Part shown: one piece after another, positions 47,101-58,887 of the stretch
Layout of the letters: each line of letters begins with the position of its first letter
How positions within the stretch are numbered: the first letter of the stretch is position 1
Program-made: the position numbers and the translations under genes
NCBI GenBank assembly: GCA_030549775.1
Contig: CM060177.1
Location: forward strand, 46,774,244-46,838,243
Reading direction: 5' to 3'
DNA from: Tamarix chinensis
Lineage: Eukaryota; Streptophyta; Magnoliopsida; Caryophyllales; Tamaricaceae
DNA: 64,000 nucleotides
The notes under the pieces: model-generated
What the model saw: only the letters and a program-made list of their open reading frames with translations
The model's database searches: none
What the model was told of the DNA's origin: nothing

Positions 47101-50100
47101 ACATACTAGACAAAAATACTAGATGAAAGATTTGTGGGTTATCTTCATATCATATTTTGTTGGAAGATTTTTAGGTCAGATTTGAATTTGGAGGATTTGG
47201 GTACAAAATGTGGGAATTTTGTGCAACTCCAGATTTAATCGTTTGGCTTTGACAATATTATTCTCTCCTTTACATTTTGACATATATAGAAGTAACCTTA
47301 GCTCTAAGTGATATTGGATTAGACACTGGTGTTGGGGTGGATGAACTAGCCTGGCCATTAGTTGCGACCTTATAGGAAAAAAGGGGAAAATATTCAACTA
47401 GCAAGTCGTCTTGAGATTCTATTAAAATCTGATGGTGTGTGTCAGCAAACCCAAAAAAGGGGCTACGATGTGACCAAAATTTAATTCAGAGGTATATTAC
47501 AGTATAAAGAAACCCTGGCAATATTGCTATGCAGTATGCATTCAAAGAAGTCAATAATACAGCACCTTTGAATTCCAGAGTGAGTGATGATCCAATCTCA
47601 ACAAAGTTCATTCTTAAGTGAAATAAAATTGAGCTGAATCAGGGAAAGATTCATGATCGAAGCAGATTACAAAACATAAGAAAGGTTGATCCAGCTGTTC
47701 GAAAACATTTGTTCTGGATATTCAGAATATCTTTATGGTAGCCATTCAAGGCAGCCAGAATGATACACGACTAATTTCAAGATTTTAGAAGGTTTGGATG
47801 CATTTAAATGCTTTGGCCATATGTTAGGAAGAAATGATCCAAGATAGCTATGGCAAGGCCAAAAAAAAAAAACACCTGCAGCTTGAGTTTAATGTAAAAC
47901 TCATCATAAAGGGTCTAAATTGACTTTGTGATCCAACTGTACAAATCCAATGGGCCATATTTCAAATATTTACAAAGTACAGATCATTCATCTAGAAGCA
48001 ATATAACACTTTCCAACTTCTGCCATACTATTATTTATATACCTAATTATTTATATTTTTATATTATTACATGAGGATAGTACTCATAATATTTTTAGGA
48101 GGTATTTTTGAATATTTTTGGATATGCTAACAATCTAGAGTTTGTGAAAAAGTGTGTTCAAGTGAAGAAAAAAACTAAAAAGGAAGCACACTCATAAGAA
48201 GAGACAGCGTATAAATCACAACATAGTATTAAAAAAAGAAAAAAAAAAGGAGAAGAGGAAGGAGCCACTACCAAAGGATCCTTCAACCATGCCTTCTCAT
48301 CTTAATTATTTTCAATGATATCTTTTTATAACTTTTTTTTGCTCCAATACTATAAATATCTAAATATTTATGTTAAGGGTTATATTGAAGCACTAAACTG
48401 TAATTCATTTTCATAATCAATTCCTTTGTTTATTTATTGTCACTGAGATTTTTTGGTTGAACTTAATAGATCTTTTATATGCATATTTCAATGCGGTTGT
48501 GAATGCTTAGGATATGCATGTAATGACAACTGAGATTATATAGCAAATCACCTGTTTGTTTCGTAATGTTAATGAAAGTATACAGCCCCTAGTACGAGTG
48601 TAGATCAAAAGTGAGGATGGCAACATTGGTTGGACTACTTTGTAATTTGAATACTAGTGTGGACAACCTTTCTATATGCTCAATGTTCCGAAACTTGCTA
48701 AATGTTTTGGTGAACTTGATTGCAAAAGGTTTTAATAATAGCTCTAATTCTTGTTAAAAGGCTAAAGAAAAGTAATTATATGGTACTTAGCTTGGTGTAA
48801 TCCCTGTACCTTGGTCAATCACATTTTACGGCACAGTAATGAAACTAGGAAATAAAATTGGAACTTGGATTGTGCTTATTAACGGACGTTGACTTCACTA
48901 ACCTTTTCATCATCATCATTTCAATCTTATTTCTTTTGAACAATTTTCGTTAACTATTCTAAAGCCCTTTAACAACCTTGTTTATATAATTAGATAGTCT
49001 TAGGAATTATTTATTGTTTTGATTCATGTGATTAATTGTGAAAATAGAGGCAGGCCCTTGAGGCGCCAATCTAGAAAGATTCATGATTTATCACTTACTA
49101 GAATTACCCAAAAAGGTTCAAAATTGCTGCTATGTCTGACACGCCATTTGTCCAACAAAATCTAACATTTATTAATCAACTCTTATAACATATAACAGAC
49201 CTAGCAACGTAAACACCTAGACCTATACATAGGCAAATAAACTCAAATGATAACCTAAAATGAATGAAGATAGACTTATATCTTAGCAAAAGATAATAAT
49301 GAATCTTAGTAAAGGGTAAAACTAATTACTAACTACTAAATTCCCTAAATACATATCAACACAGACCTGAAATTTTCATCTAACAATTCATAGGAGAAAT
49401 ATAATTATTAACATATTCACGTGACCCGTAAGCCATGATTCTCAAGCGCAACTTCTAGAAAGCATTTATTTACCTACCATCAATGGAGTTTTCATGATTG
49501 AACAAAAGCAGCAAAGTGACAAATCCGTGAAATTCTTGTCAATATATTCAGCAGTTTTCCTAAAAGGCAGGAGCTATAGTCTAATTCTACTCGATGCAAT
49601 CAGGCTGCTGGTTGGCGTAAGTAACTGCCAAAGAATAAACTATCCTTCCTAACCTGAATGCAGAAAGCCAGGCCCAGTATATTGTTTGCCAACCAATGTT
49701 TCTTTGAAGCATACCAAGCACAGAAAAAGGCCCCAGGGATTGCCGCAACAATCTGCGATCTTGTAAACTCAACCTCCACAGCTGCATAATCCGCAAAAGG
49801 GAAAATAATCAGCATCAGGCTTGCAAAATTATATGAGATGAACCGAATAATGTGATTGATAGCAAAATAAAGGCATTGCCCTTGATAATGCTCAGACCTC
49901 AGATTCTTATAATAGTGAGAAGATCAGAAATTTGTAGCCAGACCAAGGGGGACAATATCTTTTTATCCAACTCCACATAATAATCATAACAAAAGGTATG
50001 AACCAATATTAGATAACGGATTCTTTTGCAGCTGTTTTAGATGAGCCCATTCTAAACTATAATCTTCCTAGGATAGCAGGTCTACACAGATGAAGGTCCA

Positions 50101-52084
50101 CTGCATCGTCATGAAACTTGAAGCCCAGCCCATATATCAATAGATCGAGGAACTTTGCACTAAAATAGCCACCCAGCATAAGCATAATACTAGATCAATG
50201 GATCACACAGAATATTGCAACAAGATATGACATCAAGTTGAATCAAGTAATGAAAATATAAAATCAAAATAATCCACGATGAAACAGAAACTCGATATCA
50301 GAATATGTCAAATATCGGTCAATAGACTCAATACGTATAGAACTATTGGCCTGTCAAAACAATACAAGACCATTAACACCAAGACCCACCACAGCTGACA
50401 TGGCTATTGTGCATCAATTTGTATTGATGGACACTGAAAATTGTTGATATTGACTTATAAATACGTCACGATAGTCAAAGCATATTATTTATGGTTTACA
50501 ACACCTCACGTCATCTGACGGAAACTTTTGCTTGGAGGAAAGGGGATGCTAGTCTGTCACTATCACAGCATTTATTACAGAGCACAAATAGTCCAAATAT
50601 CTCTTCTTGAAGAAAGGGTTTCACAAGCAAAAAGGGGAAAGAAAAAGAAAAAAAATGCATTAACGCTAACGTTAACCAGTAGTAAGAAGACAGAGTTGAT
50701 CAGAATACTACATACATTTGAAATATGGGAAACGCCAGATAATAACATTGTCATTCCAGTGTGTTGGTAGGAAGCGTTTAATTGCTGGTAACAAAGTGGC
50801 CCTGCAGATTCAAATGCCAGTATGAGGAAGCAATACATTACTATCATTGCACTACTAAGCAAAGTAAAGCTGGGAGAACAAAAGAAGGGACCGTGAAGCC
50901 TAAACAGGATATTAAGTGCAGCAGATTGAACCATACGGAGAGAACATACGAAAGTGCTATGATTCCAAGAACAAAGAAGTAACATGTGAGCACAGCATTG
51001 ACCAAGTCCTTAGACAGAAATTTGAAAAGCAAGAAGAGTGACAACAGCATTGCACTTCCAACCAAGGGAAAGCGCATAGCATGTTCATTGGACATTGTCT
51101 CCTGCATTATGAACAAACACAATTAGCTAACAGATCATCCACTAATTCAAGGTAAAATAAAATCGAATTTGAGGGGGTGCAAACTGCAGTACGTACAGAA
51201 GGCGGGGTTGGCTTAACTGACCGATAACAGCCCACGTAAACTGTGAGGCAGGCAGTAAGTACCACATTCAAATTTGGGTCTACTTTGACAACAAGTGGTG
51301 CCAGTGTCAATCCTGCAAAAAGGCAGCTGCAGACATGAAACCAAAGCAAAAACTAAAAATAAACTACTTTTATGGACCTCCGGTCCAGCATCGAACACAT
51401 GAGTGGATGAAACCCAAGAACAACATCAGAGCACATCAAAATGTTAGCTTCATAGTGCAAGGACGCCATGATAACCATACATTGCAGGCTAAAGAAACTT
51501 ATCTTTCACGACCAGTCCCAGCTGAACCTACTGGCATAAATAACCAGCTACTGAAATGCAAAATTTTGAATAATTCCCCGATATATTTCCCACTAGGTCA
51601 TTTTTAGATCAAATGTCTCAATCACTTCACAAAGTTTTGAAGAAGGACATTTCTACAACATTTCAGTGATCGGGTAAAATGTGCTAATAAAAATGGAGAC
51701 AATAATTATTCACTCCAACTTTCCATTGCAAAACTCAGACATTCGAACCCATTTCACAGTTAATGATAATCCCTCATTTTCTCGTCTATTACTCTCGTTT
51801 TTACACGTCATTGACCAACGCCATCTGATATGGCACCACTGCATTCAGCTTTCTCAATCGCAGTTTACACAAGCACAAGATCCAACTCATTTGTCGTCCT
51901 TTGTTTCTCTTCCATAAAAGACTGCATCTTTTCACCACTACATTCAGCTATCGAATCTGAAAGTCATATCATTCAACAAAACATTCGGCTCCTAAGCCGT
52001 TAAATAAAATAATCACATCTTCAAATATAAACAAAGGAACAAACCTGCAAGAGCCAGATTTGCTAAGCGTTCGCTGTTCTTCAT
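44179..52084 (-). CDS. SPP: Signal peptide peptidase (SPP), intramembrane aspartyl protease
   Basis: Presenilin-type GxGD protease (family A22B) of the ER membrane, which cuts type II membrane segments such as leftover signal peptides and takes part in ER protein turnover. Coding exons on the minus strand: 52084-52045, 51312-51197, 51101-50950, 50801-50716, 49781-49654, 46448-46398, 46086-46000, 45898-45829, 44965-44829, 44689-44612, 44262-44179. All introns are GT-AG, the phases fit, and the sum is 1,029 nt (342 residues), the usual plant length. It starts MKNSERLANLALAG; the start codon has G at -3 and no upstream ATG in the visible 5' UTR. Catalytic motifs: YD (Asp198) in LFIYDIFW, GLGD (Asp239) in SMLGLGDIVIPG, and QPAL (289-292). 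About nine membrane segments are expected from the family. The acidic/lysine tail ends KKEE, a canonical KKXX ER-retrieval signal. No lesion is seen, so it is probably functional. Intron 5 is 3.2 kb. Confidence 0.97.
46449..49653 (-). other. SPP intron 5 (3,205 bp)
   Basis: This is by far the longest SPP intron (the others are about 95-935 bp), with donor AG/GTTAGG and acceptor CTCAG. I see no retrotransposon coding or LTR ends inside. It holds AT-rich sequence with purine runs near 48,180-48,260. Small frames at 46,760-46,999 and 47,176-47,397 show no recognisable protein. Confidence 0.75.
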
Positions 52085-52550
52085 TTCACCTAATTCTGGG
52101 AAGAAAACAAATTGAAGAGTCTAAAATTCAACCACCGGCGGCTGACTCCTCTGAATCTCCCCTAAAACGGGCAGCGAAGGAAGGCAAATATCACCGTCTA
52201 ACTCAACAATCAAACTCAACCCTACCAAAATCAAACAACCTGCAACGCGATCGAAGAATTAATCAATCAATTTACGAACTGAAGATAAAATCGCGTCGAA
52301 TTACAGTTGCATTTCATAATGAGCGTTTTCCACAAAAAAAAAAAAAAAACTCTGTGCATAAACAAAATATAAAAATTACCTCGATAAAATCGATCTTAGT
52401 ATCCTCGTGCCAATTTCTCTCCAGCGCAGAAGGTTGATTCGGACTCAAAGATCGAAGAACCCGCCGCTGAGAGACAGATTTACAGCAGAGAAGAGAGAGA
52501 AGAAAATAAACGGAAGTTGTTTTGTTTTGTTTTCGGAATTCGGATAGGAG
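52085..52550 (-). other. SPP 5' UTR with a leader intron
   Basis: Upstream of the start codon an acceptor (TTTGTTTTCTTCCCAG) ends at 52,096, leaving 11 nt of UTR before ATG. The matching donor GAG/GTAATT is at 52,380/52,379, giving a 284-bp UTR intron. The first exon continues to about 52,520-52,550 with CT-rich sequence (TTTTCTTCTCTCTCTTCTCT) typical of plant core promoters and leaders. No TATA box is obvious. The transcription start is estimated, not seen. Confidence 0.7.
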
Positions 52551-52569
52551 AATAAGGAAGGGTTTTAGT

Positions 52570-52648
52570 TTTACGTTTACCGTTTTTCTCTTAGAGGACT
52601 GGGGACTGGGGAGACGTTTACCTTTTTTCCTTAGATGAATGAATGGGG
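52570..52648. repeat. Short imperfect direct repeat in the SPP promoter
   Basis: ACGTTTACCGTTTTTCTC and ACGTTTACCTTTTTTCCTTA flank GGACTGGGGACTGGGG, a 7-8-bp tandem duplication. It lies just upstream of the estimated SPP transcription start. Confidence 0.6.
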
Positions 52649-52937
52649 AGACCTTGAACCTGAGAGAAGTAGAGTGGTCCCACGAGTACTCTTTAACTCA
52701 GGAACGATTAGGCTTGTGATCAAGTGACATGGCGATGTCATACTTGTCTGTGAAGGCTAAATCCAAACGCCTCGCCGAAAATAACTTACGATCAAACAAG
52801 CTGAATAGATTACGTGCCTTAATATGATTAGTCTGGTGAGACATATGTTGCCACATGGTTGTCGGAGTATCTTCGGATATGAACCGCCTTGGCAACCAAA
52901 GTTGTCCGGCTAAAAGTCTCCGAACCTCGTCAGCAGG

Positions 52938-52945
52938 CCACGTCG
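52938..52945 (-). promoter_or_regulatory. ACGT-core site (CGACGTGG) upstream of SPP
   Basis: On the gene strand this reads CGACGTGG, an ACGTGG bZIP-type core one base off the unfolded-protein-response element TGACGTGG. It is 31 bp from the second such site. Confidence 0.45.
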
Positions 52946-52961
52946 GGTGAACTTTTCTAAT

Positions 52962-52983
52962 CCAATAAAAAGAAGCCACGTCA
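52962..52983. promoter_or_regulatory. ER-stress response element (ERSE-I) overlapping a UPRE
   Basis: CCAAT (52,962-52,966), nine bases, then CCACG (52,976-52,980) is a perfect match to ERSE-I, CCAAT-N9-CCACG. The same CCACG belongs to CCACGTCA (52,976-52,983), which on the gene strand is TGACGTGG, the UPRE consensus. In plants these sites are bound by bZIP28/bZIP60 with NF-Y. They lie about 0.4 kb upstream of the estimated start of SPP, an ER protein gene. A minus-strand frame of 104 codons overlaps the site but resembles no protein I know. Confidence 0.6.
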
Positions 52984-53029
52984 ACAGGGAATATCTCATC
53001 GCGGGCTACCACTTTTAAATATCTTTTTG

Positions 53030-53327
53030 CGATAAATGTACGACGAAAGGAAAAAAAAAATCTAATAGACTAAGATGGCCACAAATTTATTTGTATTAAA
53101 CTAAAATAGCCCATGATTTTATAATCAATAAGTGTACTGTCTAAATTTATTTATAAGAACATATATCTAATAATAATAAATTATGTTATAATTTATTTTA
53201 TAAAATGAGTACTATTATTTTAAGAAATCCACATATTTAAAAAACATAATTTTGCTATAAAATATATATTTTACTGTTATAAAAGTTGTACTCATCATGA
53301 TACATATTTTTATTTAGACTGTTTATG

Positions 53328-53368
<41 letters not shown>

Positions 53369-53640
53369 GGTGTGTATTTATATATATTCTATAAACCATG
53401 TATTTATATATATATATTATGCAATATGTGTATTTATATTCCAAAAAATATGTATTTATATATACTTAGTAATATGTGCATTCATATTTTGCCAGTTATA
53501 TTTTTATAATTCGAAATAAGTGCATTTTGTTGAAAAATATAAGTGTCTTGTAAGATGTGCATATTTTTATCTACATGTTTATTTTTAATGAGTATAAGTA
53601 ACACATAAGACAAAATAGCATGTCAAATAAATTAACACCA
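53030..53640. other. AT-rich intergenic stretch with a (TA)n microsatellite
   Basis: About 17 TA units occur at 53,329-53,362, then recurring TATGTGTATTTATAT-like phrases at about 50-bp intervals to 53,480 (a loose tandem repeat). The 64-codon frame over it is its translation. No gene is seen. Confidence 0.6.
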
Positions 53641-54258
53641 TATACACCTTCTTAAGCGCATACAGTTGTAGGATACAATTTCCCAACTAGCCTCATGTTG
53701 TATAGTAGAGTCTATAAAAATAATCTTCATATGAGTGCACTAGTCACGAATGAGTTTGGTGCTGATTAGAAGAGCTAGGATAGAACACGAAGAGCTTGTG
53801 TTGTTTAACACATATTATGCTTCTAGGCAAGTTGTCTTAAGTATATTTTTTTGTTGGCTTAAAATGGAATGTATGGAAATTAACTTTGGGGGGGATGTGT
53901 TTTGTTTATATGGTCCACATTTCCTAATTTTTGGCCATAGTCAGGTTTTATGTGTTTTGTTTGCAGTATAAACAACATTGTTGAGCAAAGCCTATAAAGA
54001 GAGACCACCACACGAAGAGAGAGAACAGAGGATTAGGAATTGAGACATGATTCCTCTCATAATTTTTTGAATTCTTTTTTATTTCATCAATAAAATTCAT
54101 ATTTCTAGCCAATTTTGATTGTCATTTTGATTCTATATACTTGTTATTCCTATTCATTAATTAGTGATTCAGTGATTAAATCGCAATAATTGGTGTCAAA
54201 TCATAATTGATTAATTAGGATCGATTGAATCAAGGTAGATCAAATATGGGTTTCAGTG
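53641..54258 (+). mobile_element. Ty1/copia 5' LTR and primer-binding region (partial)
   Basis: A TATA box, CCTATAAAGAGAGACC, lies at about 53,993; a polyadenylation signal AATAAA at 54,089; and a PBS-like TGGTGTCAAATC at 54,191-54,202 (compare TGGTATCAGAGC). The LTR probably ends at ATCGCA (54,185). Its 5' end could not be fixed. The frame at 53,750-53,971 lies within this LTR and has no family resemblance. Confidence 0.6.
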
Positions 54259-54437
54259 ATGCAGGATAGAAAGATCAAATTTGAGAAGTTTGATAGTTTC
54301 AATTTTACATTTTGGAAGATACAAATCGAAGATTAATTATATTCCAAGGATCTTCATCAACCCTTAGAAAGTGATTAGCACACGTATATGGAAAAAGTTA
54401 AGTGGGATGCATTAGATAAGAAAACTTTAAGGGTCTA
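54259..54437 (+). pseudogene. Ty1/copia gag start, cut by an LTR
   Basis: From the ATG at 54,259 the frame reads QDRKIKFEKFDSFNFTFWKI then QIED-stop, then LYSKDLHQPLE, then KVKWDALDKKTLRV, which is the start of copia gag (FDGSNFSLWK... and DKKALGVI). Two in-frame stops are present. At 54,438 the LTR TGAAATACCCC takes over, and the gag does not visibly resume on the far side. Confidence 0.75.
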
Positions 54438-55457
54438 TGAAATACCCCAAAAATTCTAATTTAGGAATTATGGCAAATAATGATTTATTAGAGAAAATTT
54501 AATAAAATAGGTTACCTTATTAAATAAAGAGGAAATTAATTGAGGAAAATAAAGATAAATCAATAAACAAATTATTTAAAAAAATTTAGACATTTTACTA
54601 ATTAAAATGGAAGTTAAGGGCAATTTATTCAAAATAGCCCAACTAATTTAAAAATGGATTTAATTATTATAATTAAAATAATTATCATTAAAATTAAATA
54701 TCTAAATTAATTATATAAATAAATAAAGACCAAATACCTCCAACCCAACTTACGTTATCATTTTCCATTTTCCTTTTTCTCCTTTCTTTTCTTTTTCTTT
54801 CTTCCTCCTTTATTTTTTTTCTTCTTCTTCTCCCGGTTTTGGGCTAGCCCGCGACCCAAATTCTCCTCCCCCCCGTCTCGCATACAGGCCGCCCATCCCT
54901 TCTTTTTCTTTTCCTTTTTTCCCTTCCCGCGGCCCAGCGCCGTTCGACGCCTCCCCGTGCATCCAAACGCAGCGTTTCGGCCCTCCTTCCGCTGAGACGC
55001 TGCGTTCCGATATCTGAAGGTAGTCGTTGCCAAACGAGCAACGCGACGCAGCGCTCTTTTCCCCATACTGCTAAAACACCGCGTTTCGTTTTAAAACTTT
55101 AATAACCACCGCCGCCCGGCCGGTTCCCCCTTCCTTTTCCTTTCCCCTAGACCGCCGATCCACCCCTTTATCCCCCCTTCTTCTTCCCCGTGCAGACGAC
55201 ATCAGCGACGCATGCCTGCACTGCCAGCGTTGCCCCGACACCGGCGAGCCTGCCTCCCTCTCTCTCTCCCGTCATTTTCTTTCCCCATTTTGGCCCCAAC
55301 CAACATTGTCCTCCCTCCTGAGCAGCCTGCAACCCTTCCTTTTCTTTTTCCTCCTGTGACCGCCTGCCGCCTGCCATGGAAACTGCCGCCTGCTGGCCAG
55401 CCTGGCGCCTGCACCCCCCTTGTCTTCTTCCCCCTGGCCTTACCCGACCACCCTGCC

Positions 55458-55465
55458 TATAAATA
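55458..55465 (+). promoter_or_regulatory. LTR TATA box (copy M)
   Basis: TATAAATACCCCC, 1,020 bp from the LTR start and 613 bp before the donor-like site at 56,071. Confidence 0.78.
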
Positions 55466-56147
55466 CCCCCATTTATCACTTGGATTCGGGATTTGGAACC
55501 CCGAAACCTTAGATTGCTCCCTCTCGTCGTCGCCCCATCAGACGCATCGACCGCCGCCTTCCCCCAACGTCGCCGGTCTAGCGCCGCCCAGAACCCCACC
55601 TTGCACCACCCTCCACCTAACCAAGCCCTCCTCAGCCCTCGATTTGCCCTGCACGTGCCGCCCTGGCAGTGCGAAATAGCCACCCCGAGCACCCTCCTTC
55701 CAGCCACCGCCGCCCCTTACGCCGCCCGTAGCTGCCATCTCCGCCGCGATCCACCCTCCTTCCACCTCCCAAAGTAACCTGCATGACCTCCCCTACCTGC
55801 CCATACCCTCATTACCCCCTGCTTCCTTCTCCACCATCTTCCACCACCTACTTCCTCCTTCGGCTGCCGCGTCCACCACCGCGCACCGCCGCCCTTCTCA
55901 CGCCACCACCCTCATTCCACTCCCCTCTCCCTGCTGTCTCCTCCCCCACACTTAACTTTCCTTTTTCCTCCTCCCATCTAACCACCACCTCCATCTTTTC
56001 CTCTCTTCTCCTCCTCCACCGCCGCTACCGTCGCCGCCACGCGCCGCCGCCGGACCACCACCGACCCTAGGTGGTTCTCCACTCATCCAAACCCTAATAT
56101 CCCTTTTATATAACTACTACTATTTTCTACTAATATTAATACTAATA

Positions 56148-56156
56148 TACTTATTA

Positions 56157-56187
<31 letters not shown>

Positions 56188-56196
56188 TATTATTAC

Positions 56197-56247
<51 letters not shown>

Positions 56248-56511
56248 GTCATTATTACCATTATTATTGTCTCTATTATTAATGTCTTATTTTCTTACTA
56301 ATACTAACATCCCTTTTGAACCCTAACTTTTATTATACTTAACTTTAATCTTAATTTTTATAATTATTAGTATTAACATTATTAATAATATTACTATTAT
56401 TACTTCTATTATCCTTACTACGGTTATTATTGTGGTTGCTAAACCTTACTTGGTTGTATTATTGTTATTATCATTACTACTAGGAGTATTATTATTATTA
56501 TCGTTATTATT

Positions 56512-56568
<57 letters not shown>

Positions 56569-56580
56569 CTTAACACATTT
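56148..56580 (+). repeat. (TTA)n-rich segment of copy M
   Basis: Two main runs of ATT/TTA, at about 56,152-56,248 and 56,514-56,567, are separated by scrambled ATT/ACT. They lie in the intron-like part of the LTR leader. The poly-Leu frame at 56,432-56,641 is an artefact. Confidence 0.92.
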
Positions 56581-57219
56581 ATCACTATTGTTAATAATAA
56601 TAATACTTTTGTTCTTATCCATGTTACTTAACTCAAGCTAGTAAATATCATGTGGTGGTTAACTAAGAAGAGTACTTGAACCTTATTACCATACCATTTA
56701 ACATTAACCCTAACCTCATTACTAGGACACTATTATTAGCTATTACTACTATCACTACCTTATTGTTGTAATCAAAAGCATTTGAACCCTTTTATTTTTC
56801 AAGAATTTACAACTGTTATCATTATCACCCTTAAGAATAGTTTACTTGTAATATTGTGACCTTATAATATTATCATTTCAAATATGACACCATTAATAGA
56901 CTTGGCCTTAAAACGCTAGGGTTTCTATCACTAGACATTAGTGTCACTATTTTATTAATACTAACACTATTTTCCTATAGCTAGCATGAACCCTATTACT
57001 ACAAGATTAGAACCAATGGGTTTAATAAAATAAGTGTAACAATAAGTATCAAAAATAAATATATTTTAACTACTAATATTTAGTATACTAATTCTAAGGT
57101 AAACACCCTAGTTTTTGTATAATACCCTTTTTAGTAATAAAAACCCTAATCCTAAACTAGAATAAGGGTTGATGGTACTTGTAAGGGAAACTAATACTTA
57201 GCATTTTCCCCTTTTATAG

Positions 57220-57281
57220 GTAACCCTGACCAAAGCCCTAAGGAGTTATAAGAGCGTGCTCCAAGCCCGACGTCGCCTTAG
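57220..57281 (+). other. 62-nt exon-like block in the LTR leader (copy M)
   Basis: Preceded by CCCCTTTTATAG and followed by GTAAGG. It contains AGAGCGTGCTCC at 57,251-57,262, one base off the inverted repeat in the other copies. Confidence 0.58.
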
Positions 57282-57559
57282 GTAAGGACAAAGCTAATGG
57301 TCTTGTGCTATGTGTGACATGGATGTGTTGAATGTTGTGTATGCCATGCTATGCCATGTATTATATGATTTGTGGATAACTTGTCTTATGTGTAGCGCAG
57401 CTTGGAGATTGAGGTATGTTGTATGTGCTTCCATGACATGAGCATGACGTTTATATGTATGATGTTTATGATGTATTATGTTATGGCCCTCTAGGACATG
57501 CATGTTAGGATAAATGGTAATATGAGTTGGGAACCATCATGGGAGTCTTAAAGTTTGTA

Positions 57560-57960
57560 TGATGGTATTAATGTTCTATGGCGGTACTAATGGTTGCATG
57601 GTGGTATTATGGTTGGAATGGTGGTATTAGGGTTCACATGGTGGTATTAGGGTTTGTATAGTAGTATTAGTGATTTTATGGAGGTATTAATGTTGTATGG
57701 TGGTATTAATGGTTGCATGGTGGTATTCATGACTACACGATGGTATTAGGGTTTGCATGGTGGTATTAGGGTTTGTATGGTGGTATTAATGATTGCATAG
57801 TGGTATTAATGGCTTGTGGTGGTCTTAGGGTTTGCATGGTGGTGTTATGGTTTGTATGGTGGTATTAATGTTGGTATGGTGGTATTAGGGTTTGCATGGT
57901 GGAATTAGGGTTTTGCATGGGAGTTAATGATTGTACGGGATTAGGGTTTGTGTGAAAAGT
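57560..57960 (+). repeat. 21-bp minisatellite in copy M
   Basis: About 18 units of GGTGGTATTAGGGTTTGCAT alternate TTAGGG with TTAATG and lose a few bases in places. It resembles the 38.2-kb array only in the TTAGGGTTTGCATG part. Confidence 0.9.
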
Positions 57961-58497
57961 TTGAGAGGTTGCATGGGATGTGTAACATTTGCGTGAGAGC
58001 AAAATTCACAGTTACCTTACTCGGTATGTGTGATTTTGTGTGTTGGCTTTAGTGCACAGTTACCTTACTCGGTATGTAGCGTACTGATCACCCTTTTTAT
58101 GTGTGTTGCTCATTCCCACGAGTAATAGGCCCTTCTGACTTTGTGCAAGTGGGTGAGACATCAGGCGGAGCTGAGTGTTGAACATATTTTTGGCCCCAAG
58201 TTCGAGAGTAATCTGACCGGATTCACTCTTCTTGTTATTTTATCTCCTTCTATTATGCTTTTTGTATCAGATATTTTATTTTTTATGAGTGACTACTTTG
58301 TATTGAGTATTCCAGATGAAACTTTTATCTTATAAAAAGTTTTATTTCTCCTTTTTTGAATTTTGATCATGTACTTTGATTTTTATCTTATTATTAATTA
58401 TAAACTTTTATGCGTACTCTAATTTCTATGTTATAATCTCTTTAATTCATTTTATGAACTCTTGGTTTAAGTTTGAAAATAATCTTTTTAGCCTTAG

Positions 58498-58543
58498 CAC
58501 TTGGTACTGGAACGGTCTGAGTGAACCGGTCTGGTACTAATTG
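58498..58543 (+). other. Terminal LTR hairpin (copy M)
   Basis: CACTTGGTACTGGAACGGT against ACCGGTCTGGTACTAATTG; it sits about 83 bp before the LTR end. Confidence 0.65.
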
Positions 58544-58626
58544 TGGCGGTAACATCCCTAGAATTCACAAGTTTAAATTTAATTGCTTCCATTTAAAAAA
58601 AAAATAATGAATTTTGGGGTGTTACA

Positions 58627-58887
58627 AAAAACCCAAAACTATAGGGTAGTGCACTGAGGCAACTATAACCCAATCATACCAAACAAATTTCAAATGCTAA
58701 AAGTAGTGAACAAAGACAACTACCAAACTAACAATCTAAAACCAAATTCTAAAACAATCCCAAGGCCACCCATACAGATTCCTTTTCCTTTTAATTACTC
58801 AAGGGAATACAATAGATAACCCAAAGACATATAAAGTACATTGGTCATATCAATGCACGAGGCAAAACAGTAATCTCCAACCATACA
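58627..58887. other. 261-bp spacer between LTR copies M and N
   Basis: Ordinary AT-rich sequence starting AAAAACCCAAAACTATAGGG. There is no PBS, gag or LTR motif, so M and N are not the two ends of one intact element. Confidence 0.55.

Larger units (their letters stand above)
54438..58626 (+). mobile_element. Long gypsy-family LTR (copy M, 4.19 kb)
   Basis: It starts TGAAATACCCCAAAAATTCT and ends TTTTGGGGTGTTACA at 58,626. In order: AT-rich U3, pyrimidine/GC-rich region with CpG-rich sequence (54,890-55,150), TATAAATA at 55,458, leader to CCCTAG/GTGGTT (56,070), TTA microsatellites, the 62-nt block (57,220-57,281), a 21-bp minisatellite (57,560-57,960), CTCGGTATGTAGCGTACTGA near 58,069, and the terminal hairpin. 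The CCAC..GTGG array that others have between minisatellite and box is missing, apparently deleted. No PBS or matching target duplication is visible, so it is solo or truncated. Frames of 70-179 codons in the GC-rich part are compositional. Confidence 0.8.

Noticed and set aside
50575..50985. 136-codon minus-strand frame overlapping SPP exons 3 and 4
   Set aside because: It is in a different frame from the SPP coding sequence and includes intron; the spliced frame matches SPP family motifs instead.
52698..53012. 104-codon minus-strand frame just upstream of SPP with a varied amino-acid composition
   Set aside because: It resembles no family I can name, has no splice or promoter context, and overlaps the ERSE/UPRE sites; it is more likely promoter sequence.
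55168..55777. GC-rich frames on both strands, up to 179 codons
   Set aside because: Leader of LTR copy M; the reading frame is not shared with the homologous parts of copies at 36.5 and 59.6 kb.
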